This document shows positions 34,930-44,500 of a stretch of 64,000 bases of DNA, in pieces; position 1 is the stretch's first letter; every line of letters begins with the position of its first letter. The notes beneath the pieces are model-generated. The model was not told where the DNA came from and did no database searches. It saw only the letters and a list, made by a program, of their open reading frames with translations. The position numbers and the translations under genes are program-made. Source of the stretch: Neurospora intermedia (Eukaryota > Ascomycota > Sordariomycetes > Sordariales > Sordariaceae); the NCBI GenBank assembly GCA_037102815.1, contig BTPP01000002.1, forward strand, positions 1,488,001-1,552,000, in the 5' to 3' direction.

Positions 34930-35011
34930 GGGCTAGTAGCTTAATGGTTTTCGCCGTTGCTCTCTTTTATTGTACTGCCTATTCGATTCCAGTCGGAGAC
35001 AGCTTTTTTTC
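34930..35011 (+). other. tRNA-like internal promoter (A box, B box, T8 terminator)
   Basis: TAGCTTAATGG (34937-34947) fits the Pol III A box and TATTCGATTCC (34980-34990) is close to a B box, spaced as in a tRNA. A run of eight T at 35004-35011 would terminate Pol III. I could not fold a sound acceptor or anticodon stem, so this is at most a tRNA relic or SINE-like head. Confidence 0.22.
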
Positions 35012-38000
35012 CGTTGCGCAAGAAGTTTCGCCGGCCGAAGTGAAAGTGTAAATACTTTCATCCGCCCCTCCCCCGTTACTTCTTCCCCCGAACTAGGCAA
35101 AAAAAAAAAAGAAAAAAAGAAAAAAACCAAAGGGAAAGGAAAAGAGACGCTTATAGTATAGCCATTACAGAAGGCCACTATAGGGGTCTTTAGCTTTTAT
35201 CATTTTGCACCCAAACCCGACCAATCAGGGGACTCCCTCAACCAACAGTGCTAGATCTCACAACAAGGCTGGGCCAGTTATCTGCTCTAAGATTTGGAAC
35301 TACCCTTGAGGCCCCCCTTCAAGGCTGGACACCCTACCTCTATGTATTGGTGCACTGCCTGTGTTAGGTCCCGGAGTCGGCAATAAGTCGTCTGGTGTCT
35401 TGGATGTCCACATTTATTTATACTGAGCACATGCAACACCATCAATCAGCCTTCGGAATCCCAAATTTTATGACTTTGGTCCAGAAATCGCAACTTTGCA
35501 ATGTCCCAGACATAACTCTTCGCCTCTTCGGGTTGCTCGACCAACTGCAAGCCAAAGAAGCGTTCATCTGACGCTCGATTCCGAGAACAAGGACGGGAAA
35601 GTTGGTGGTGGTGAGCCCCCAATGACGGGATCCAATCCCGCCGAGCCCACTGAAGCTCCAGGCCTTCTTCATGCAGTGGACCGCTGGAGGCATCGACATG
35701 GAAGGCGGAGGGGAGGCAGCAGCAAGGGACAGACATGGAGTATCTCCCCCGCATCCCATGAACCCAAAAGTTCCTCGATCCATCTCCGTCTCGCTATCCA
35801 CCATTCACGACGCAGACTTGTTGTTGACGGCTTCAGTCGATTTGCGCCGAAGAGGGTTTGTCGGGTACATGCCAGAAGTTCATCCGAGCAAACAACAGGA
35901 CGAACGACTCCTCCATCGTCCCTCCACTCCACGGCCACAAGATGGAGCCCGCCGCAAGATGTCGCGCAGCGTCCTGATGCAGCCCAACAACGTCCTCGCG
36001 GGCCCAATGGCTACCAGGTCAGGAATAGCTCCCTGCGCTACCCGTCAAAGCAGCCATTCACCAGCCGTCAAGAAACAGGCCCTCTCTTGTCCCTCGCAAA
36101 CACCACTCGTTGTCGCTGCTCGGCCATGTGCAGTACAGTATGTAGTTGGGTACGGGTAGGCGCTGTCACTGCCGCATGGCTCGCATGATGCGTGCTGCAA
36201 ACTGCAAACTGCAAAGGTCAATTTCGATACACATTGGTAACTCCAATTGTAACTTTGCCGTAGAGGAAGGCCCAATTTCAAGCTCTCACTGCACAGCGAG
36301 GAGAAGCTCCTCTTTATCGTCTGTTCTGGGATCATGACGCCATCCTACACTAGCACACATGGCTTGTCTCGCAGTTCTCGGATGATAAACAGACCCACCA
36401 GAACTAAAACTGGCCCTAAAAGTTAGCGGCTAAGTAGGTCCAGCCAACAACAAACAGACGGGATGGAAGAAGCGGCCACGGGGAGCCGCCCACGGCGCGA
36501 TAGGCGCACAGCGATTGAGGGAGGACAAGGGAGGGGTCGTTGACTCGTTGAGCATTACGATACCTACCTTCCATTGTTTTCCACCTCCTCAAGGCCGACT
36601 TGACTCGTCAACGACCAGCATGGCAATGGTGTGCGCCATCAGGTCAGCAGGTAGCGTGAGACGCATCAAGTAGGTGGGTAGCGTCCAACAATCGAGCAAG
36701 ATGCAGGTAGGGTCCGATTCAGTGGACGATTGGTCGGCCTGGCTGCTTGTCGATGCAGAACATTTTGGTGGCCTACCGTAGGCGGGGGAGCCAAAAGCCC
36801 CCATTCTTCCAGTTCTTGGCCAACTTCGAGGTAAAATACCTACATATCGAAATCTGGAGAGGAAAGCTCGGCAACAAAATGAGAAAATGGACAAGCTGCA
36901 GCCTGGGTTAGTCAACTGGATCATCCCGCCCTTCAACTGGACTGGAACCAAAAGCACCCCTCCAGATACAGCAGCCAATAATGCTTCTCCCCAGCCATTC
37001 AACAAACAGCCCGGCACACCATTCCCACCTGGTGAAACAGGAAAGTATTGGTGCCATGAAGGTGCCAACCGGGGTAAACCGCACCTCCAGACTGATAGTG
37101 CCGGACAGAGCCTCTGCTGGCCCACCTTGCTGCCAACTTCGGTCACTCGGCCGCGCTTGTCGACCTGCCTTCCCCTCATCATAGCTGAGCCGGGGAGAAG
37201 GAATCAGTTGGAGCTGGTTTGGATATGATTCGCAGATTGTCACTTCGAAGCCAAAAAGAGTGGTCTGCTCTTGCCACTTCAACGGTGTGTTCAGAAGCTT
37301 GGGAACGACACTACAGAAGAGAACCAAGGTCGATGCCCACGCCATCATCAACACAGGAGCAAACGGTACCTCAGTGTACTTGTTGTCCTGCATGACTACT
37401 TGACAGTCTTGTCTTGCCTGACCGACGGTTGGCCTCTGTTTAGCCATTGCCCCTCAACCATCAAGCTGTTCAGCACGGCTTCTTTGCCTCCCTTGACTTC
37501 CAGCTGCGCCAGCGTAGGAGGCAATCCGAAAGTAAGATTAACTGCGGTATGGTCGCACAGCACAACCTGAAAGACGCATCTTCCCTCGTTCAACCCGTCT
37601 TCTCTTCACGATCCGAGCAGACCATTGGCTCAATTCGCAACTCCATCCAATTACAGCCAGGCGACGAATATCATTCCTCCAAAGAAGAAAAAGTTTGTGC
37701 AACTCAAAGGAGAAGGAAGTTCTGGGTACTACAGAGGCTGAAGGAGAAGACGGGAATTTCAAGAAACAGATGTCCCTCTCTTAGAATACTATACCAGCTT
37801 CAGTTTGACTGGTGGTTTGTTTCTTTGAGCTACTTGGAAATCGAGCCGACAGTGACTTTCTCTCCGGACCGCAGCCTCTTTCGTTACGCCGCGCCTTCCT
37901 CGAACCTCACCTGACATCTCCCACCGTCACTATCCACCTTCTCTACTCGACACCGGCCTCAGCGCATCCACCCGAACGCCTCATGAACTGGTAATTTTCG

Positions 38001-38033
38001 CGACAATCCAGATCAGTAGACCCAAGTGCCGAT

Positions 38034-38240
38034 ATGGCCGCCGCTCAAGTTTGGACATTCCGCGAAAGCTGGGCAATATGCGACACATATGGGTCGAATA
38101 CGGGACCGTGTCCGGCAGGGCCAACATGGCGGTTTGAGTGGGATGAAGAAAAATTGGAAGAGACTGTGAGGAGTGATGTGGTAAAGTCAAGATTGAACAT
38201 AGTTGCGCAACGCTGGGTAGAATTGCGCGGTCCAAGAACA
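38034..38240 (+). other. Probable 5' coding exon of the giant gene
   Basis: An ATG at 38034 opens a 69-codon frame that ends in phase 0 at a GTGAGT donor (38241). A matching acceptor (CACAG at 38510-38514, with GCTAAT 14 bases before the AG) leads to a frame that is open and in register with the giant ORF from 38515, through the Met at 38566. The model would add 86 residues to the N-terminus. The piece contains ordered-looking sequence (AQVWTFRESWAICDTYG), unlike the rest of the protein. It could instead be untranslated. Confidence 0.45.
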
Positions 38241-38565
38241 GTGAGTTTTGTATATCTTCAACTTTCATCCCAACCCTGGCTGTTCTCGTCTTTACCTTTG
38301 TGGAACTGCCCCAGGGGATCGCCTCTTAAAACACTGGCGTGCTTCCATAGTGGCAAGCGGGAAATGGGGGCCTGGGGTGCTCCAAAAATCCACTGGCACC
38401 TCATCGTTGCATGCTTGATCCATGTCAGCCCGCTCAATCTGGAAAGTCACCAGATCGTCTGGTCATTAGATCGTCCGAACTCTGGGTTATATATGCTAAT
38501 AGGGCGCGTCACAGCGAGCTGTAACGTCTCCCTCACGTTCCTATCCAGTCACCACGCTCGACGGA

Positions 38566-41500
38566 ATGTCAAGACGATCCCGCCTCCCATCAGCATTGTA
38601 TGCGCCACAAGAAGAGGACTCGAGATGGTCTTCTTATACTCCCCGCGACCCGACAGCAACCGCTCAGCGGGCGCAAAAGTCACAGCCCTCCCGGAGCAGC
38701 CTCCCTAGACCTGTTTCCAGCAGTATACCCCGACCGGTTGCGACAATACCTCGATCCGATCCGAAGCGGCGTGGGAAAGACGATGATTCATATCCCGACT
38801 CAAGTCCATGGCCTTGGCTTGACCCCGACCAAGATGACGAATTTCGACAAGTTGCAAAGAAGAGTAAACAGAAAAAGAAGACCGGCGGCGGCGGCGGTGG
38901 TGGCGGTGCACAGCAACCAAAGCAAACAAATAACGATGGTGGCGAAGGTTCACAGAAGGAAGGCGACGATGGTGGTTATGACGGCAAATCCAACGGCGGG
39001 GATGCCAGCAATGGTGCTGGAGGAGGTCCAGGCAAGTCAGGCAATGAAGGAGACAAAGGCGACGGTGACAAAAAGGACGACAAGCCCAAGAAAGAAGCCG
39101 TCGATGATGAGGGCCAGAAGAAGGATGACGAAGAGAAGGAAGCAGAAAGTGCAAATAAATTGCCACTCGACGATGACTGGAATCAAACAACCAGCAAGAT
39201 AAGGCAAAAAGTAAAGCGAGGTGATGCTATTGGTTCTGTCACCCAAGATAAGCCTACCCCGCGGTCATTGGATGACAAGGCGAAGAGCCATGGCAACTCG
39301 GACAAATCCAATGACCTTGACGAGGTCAAACTCGACACTGCAACCTCAATAAACGCCAATCGCGTCTCTACAGACAACGCGTCCATCGACAACCGGTCTT
39401 CAGAGAACAAATCCTCCGGGGAGCGAACATCTTCAGATAGCAAACCTTCGGGATTTCCGTGGAGCGCTCTTTGGGGCGGCGGTCTCAAATGGGGAGCGGG
39501 TAGCCACAAGGAACAGCCAAAGACGCAGGTGAAGCATGAAGACAAGCTCGAAAACGACCCGTGGGCCAAGTCCAAGAACACCAAAACCTTCCCAGGCTCT
39601 TTTGATGCCGCTGAGGAGACAAGAGAGGAGCCTGCTGTGACTGAGCCAAAGTCGGACACAAAGGGCGACCTAGACGACAAGCAACCCGGCATGAATGGGG
39701 AGTACTCGGCAAACGAGAAAAAACAAGACAGCGACGATGACAAGTACCGGGTCGACAACATGTATGCCAAGGGGGTAAAGAAGGATGAGCGCAAAGATGA
39801 TCACGATGAAGGCTTCGTGGTTTCCACGAAGAAGAGCAAAAAGTCAAAGAACAACACTAGCGCATGGGATGTGGAACCAGATGCATGGCAAGAGCCAGTA
39901 GTGGAACCGAAAACAGAGCCAAAGCCGGAGCTAACAAAAACCACTGACCTCGAGCCTGAGGATGATTTCTTCGAAACCTTCCCTGCTGTGAAGAAGAAGA
40001 ATGAGAAAAGCTCGACCCGGTTGGGACAATCTTCGAGACTCGACGCATTTGCACCCACGCTCAAAAAGTCGAATCCAGATCCGTGGGAAGTCTTCGGCGC
40101 CAAGAAGAAAAAGACGAGGATCGGCGCCGCTGAAGAGCCTATGATTAGGACACGGAAGGCCGATCCGGAACTGTTACCGGCAGAACGATCATCTCCCATT
40201 GCTGAACTCGAACCGGAGATTGGGCCAATAGACGATGAAAAGCTGGAGCCAATCTTGCCCTACAAGCCGCCAACGAAAAAGGCTTGGTGGGACGAGCCCC
40301 CAGGTCCACCGAGCCCTGTGAAGAGCAAAAAGAAGAAAGGTAAGTATGATATTGCTGACGAACCTCTCAGGGAGCCAGATCTGGAAGAGGAACCCATAGA
40401 AGAGTCCAAGTTCAAGACCGATAAGCCAGTGGAGGAGGACGACTTCTGGAACCATTACCAAACCACAGCCAAGAAGGACAAGAAGAAGAGTAAAAGAGCG
40501 GAACTTTCAGAAGAAGCTGTACCGCCGCCACCGCCGCCGCCGCCACCTCCTCCGGTAGAACCAGTTGAGACTTTTCCGTGGGATGATGTCCCGATCAAGA
40601 AGAACAAGAAGGGGAGAAGGGGACAGACGGAGCCTGAGCCACCACCGCCACCACCAGTCGAACTTGAACCGGTAGCTGAGCCGGAGCCGGAGCCGGAGCC
40701 AGAGCCAGTTTCCGGTCCGCCCCCGTTTCCTGAATCAGATGAGGAGGGTGAGCATCCCGGCGGCTGGTTTTCCTCTTTTCTTCACAAGGCGGATAAGAAG
40801 AAGAGTAGGCATACATCTCCCATGCATCCACCTCTTGAAGAGCCGGAGCCGGTCCAACCAGTACCAGAGCCGGAGCCAGAGCCGCAACCGGAACCGGAGA
40901 AAAATGTCGAAGACGACCCTTGGGATTATCCCATCTCAAAAAAGGACAAGAGAAAGAAGAAGGGAAAGACCAGTGAGCCCATACCACCGCCGCCACCGCC
41001 GCCTCCTGAACCTTCCCAGAGACCCAAATCATCAAAGTACAACAAGGAGGATGAATACGACTTGTACAGTGCTTCATCATCGAAGAAGAGCAAGCGGGAT
41101 AAGAAGGGGTATGTCGAACCTGTACTATCCCCGGAGCCATATGTCTCTGGACCAGCGGAGGAGGTCATCTCCGAGCTGGAGGATCCAGAGCCCGAGTTTG
41201 ATGCGGAACCCGAGCTGGAAGCACAACCTGAAGACGCTGCTGTGTCGGATCGCGAAGAAAGACAATCACATGACGAATGGGGCTACTCTAAGAGAGACAA
41301 AGACAAGAAAAAGAAGAAGAAGGGCATTGAAATAGAAGTCAAGTCTAAAACCGAGTCCAGGTCAAGTCGAAAGCCGGAGCCAGAACCCGAGCCCGACTCG
41401 AAACGGAAGAAAGGGAAAGACAGCATTTGGAGCTTGCCTAGTGACCCAAAGAAGGACAAAAAGAAGAGGAGAGGCGAGTTGGATGAGGACAGCAAGCCTT

Positions 41501-44500
41501 TATCTTCACCTGCACCTGATCCGCCTGATGTCTGGGACGACGACTATCAGGACCACAAGAAGAAAAGCGCCATCTCAGATGCATGGGCTAATTACTCGAA
41601 CAAGGATAAGAAGAAGGGCAAAAACGCCGTAGATGTCCTCATGGGGCTAAACAAATCGGGAGATCCACTAGCTGACTCAGCTCGGCAATCACCGCCAAGC
41701 CCGTCTCACCGTCCTGGTGGCTTCTTCGAATCTTGGGAAACCGACAGTGACCATGACAACCACCATAAACACAGAAAGCGGTCCAAGGATAGTTTACAAA
41801 AGCCTTACAGCATCGAGGAGCCTAGTTTAGACGACGTCTGGGGTGCTACCATGTCCAGCAAGCGCAAGAAGAAGGCTAATGCCGGCACCAACAACGCACC
41901 GGTGGAGGTTGTGGTGGACCATGTACCGGACTCCATGCAGCCGGACTTTGTGGAGGGAAGCAGGGACGACAAATACAACCAGGATGACAGCAAACCAGAA
42001 AGCAACAGCTATGGCAGCAGTTTCTGGGGATGGGGCGGCTTCGCCAAGAGCAGCAGCAAATCATCCAATAAGGAGTCGTCGCTTCATGACGAGCCAGCAC
42101 CACCTCCGCCACCACCACCGGCGCCAACACCTCCACTAGACGAACCAGAGCTCGACATCTGGGCTGATGACGATGACGAACCTCAGGCGGTTGTCAAGGC
42201 AGAGAAGGAGGATAAGAAAAAGTCAAAGGATAAGAAGTCGAAGGATAAGGAGCCCAAACTCAGCGAGAAGGAGCTGAAGAAGCTAGAGAAGGAAAAGAAG
42301 AAGGCCGAGAAAGAGGAAGCGAGGCGCAGACTCAAGGAGGCCAAGGAGCTTGAGGAAGAATTGAAACGTAATGCTAGAGAAGCAAAGGAGTTGGATGAGG
42401 CCTTGAGGCGTAAGGCTGAGAGGGAGAGGGAGTTGGAGGAGCAAGCGCAGCGTGAAGCCGAAGAGCAAGCAGCCCGTGAGGAAGAGGAGCGAAGACTGCA
42501 GGAGGAAGAAGAGCAGAGACAACGGGAAGAAGAAGAGCGTCGACTTCAAGAAGAGGAGGAGTGTCGACAACGGGAGGCCGAAGAGCAAGCTCGAATCGCC
42601 GAAGAAGAGGCTCGCATTGCTGCCGAGGAGCAAGCACGCCAGGAGGAGGAAAAGAAACTTGCAAAAGAGAAGGCCAAGCTCGATGAAGAAGCAGCGGAGC
42701 TTGAAACACTTAGGCTCAAGAAGGAGAAAACGCCTCGAAGATTCACGATGAGAGAGCAGCGCCGGCTCGACATCCTTGCTAGCAAATTCGAGGAGATAGC
42801 GCGCAAGCGACAAGAAGAGGAAGATGAGCGGCAACGAGCAGAAGAAGAAGCAGCCCGTATTGCCGAAGAAGAAGCTCGCATTGCTGCTGAAGAACAGGCT
42901 CGGAAGGAGGAAGAAGAGAGAATTGCCAGAGAAGTAGCGGAACTTGAAGAGGAGGACGCTGAATTTCAGGCACTCAGGTTCAAGAAAGCCAACTCACCGA
43001 GGAGGTTTACAACAAAGGACCAACAGAGGCTTCAGCAGATCATCAAGCAGCGCAGAGAGAGGAAACGCCTCAAGCAAGAGGAAGAGGAACGCAAGCAACG
43101 AGAGGAGGAAGAGGAGAGGCAACGGCAGGCTGAAGAAGAAGCCCGTCTTGCTGCTGAAGAACAGGCGCGGAAAGATGAGGAGGCCAGACTTGCGGAAGAA
43201 GCCAGGATCGCAGAGGAGGAAGCGAGGATTGCGGAGGAAGAAGCACTACTCGCGAAGGATGAGGCCGAACTTGAGGCCCTTACGAACAAGAAAGCAAAAA
43301 CGCCTCGCAGGTTTACTCTCATGGACGGACGGAGGCTCGACGTCCTTACCAAGGATGTCAACCGGCGACGAGAGGAGAAGGCTGCTCGAGAGGCTGCGAA
43401 GAAGGCTGCGGAGGAGGCTTCGCCAGAGGCTGCAGACCAGCCCGGAGACGAATGGCAAGATGCAGATGAGGGCCAAGGTCAAAGCAACGGCGAAGACCCC
43501 GAAGCAGCTGCTATCAAGGAAGCAACAGAGAGGGCCATTCGTCAAGCGGAGGAGGAGGCCGAAGGCAAGCAGACAAAGAAGTCGAGCAGAGCCAAGGGCA
43601 AATCCAAGGCTGATCCACTCGATGACATGCAGCTCACTCCCGAGCAGGTGGACGAGTTACTTGGAGACTCATCGAAACGGGACAAGAGTGTGGACAGCCA
43701 ACCTAAGGAGGATAAGCCTGATACTAACAACCACGCGCCTGGCGGGTTCAGCCTTTGGGGAGCTGCCAAGAGGGGTATCTTTGGGTTTGGAGGAGGCGGA
43801 GGATGGGAAGACCACAATGAGCAGCAGCCTGGTGCTCCGGAACCTGAGCCGTCGGCCGAAGATAACGAGGCAGCCATGGCTGCTGGTGGTGTGATTGGAG
43901 GCGTTCCTCCTGAGCTATGGGATGCAACCCCCAAGGCCGTCTCACCGTCGCCTGAACCAACCGCTGAGCCAGTGGCCTACCCCGCCAAGCCCACCAAGTC
44001 CAAGAAGGCTGCGGGGAGCAAGAGCAAGAGCAAGATTGCCGATCGCCTGCGCGTCTTCGAGTCACTTGACGCCGGGGCCGCGACACCTGCTGATACCGAT
44101 GGTGGCCCGCCGCCAGCCGCACCATCGACACCACCACCACAGCACTCTGGCTATCCCCCTCCCCCGCCCGCGCCATATCTGGTGCGCTCGCCACCGTCAC
44201 CTACCATCTCACCCGTTGTCGCAGTTGCCGTATCTCCGCCAGCGCAGAGAGAGGAAAGACGAAAGTCATCAAGAAGGAGCAGAGATAAAGACAGAGGCTA
44301 TTCGCGCGACGACGATAACGACTATTATCTATCGGTCCCTCCACCACCGCCTCCGCCGCCGCCTGTTGCTGCGCCGTCGGGCGCACCACCTGGGGGTTTC
44401 CCCGGCGGATTTCCGATCGACGACGACGACGACGATCACCGACCCAGTCGCGACATGCATGGCGACCTCCATGACAACGACCCCGAAAACCACCGAGAAC

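Larger units (their letters stand above)
34710..35270. mobile_element. Candidate MITE-like element with 31-bp terminal inverted repeats
   Basis: The sequence at 34710-34740 is the reverse complement of 35240-35270 with one mismatch in 31 bases. The 561-bp span carries no transposase frame. It encloses a C27 tract, a TC run, a tRNA-like A box/B box pair and an A-rich stretch. I could not identify a target-site duplication, so the exact ends are uncertain. Such an arrangement is typical of a non-autonomous DNA transposon, but a chance or rearranged inverted repeat cannot be excluded. Confidence 0.5.
33799..38033. other. Gene-poor 4.2 kb interval
   Basis: No gene is supported. It contains a candidate inverted-repeat element (34710-35270), homopolymer and TC tracts, A-rich runs near 35100-35155, and the upstream region of the giant gene. 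Several overlapping frames of 150-230 codons exist on both strands (for example 35496-36188 plus and 36589-37182 minus), but none has a recognisable product or consistent codon bias. Confidence 0.45.

Noticed and set aside
35496-36188. Plus-strand 230-codon frame in the gene-poor interval
   Set aside because: It overlaps a second frame of 162 codons and minus-strand frames of similar length. There is no domain, no codon bias and no splice-supported extension.
36589-37447. Overlapping minus-strand frames of 197 and 179 codons
   Set aside because: They are in different frames over the same bases, Cys/Trp-rich and without any family pattern.
42283-44200. Several long minus-strand and alternate-frame ORFs within the giant gene
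   Set aside because: They are shadows of repetitive GAG/GAA/AAG codons. The in-frame repeats and flanking splice signals support only the main frame.
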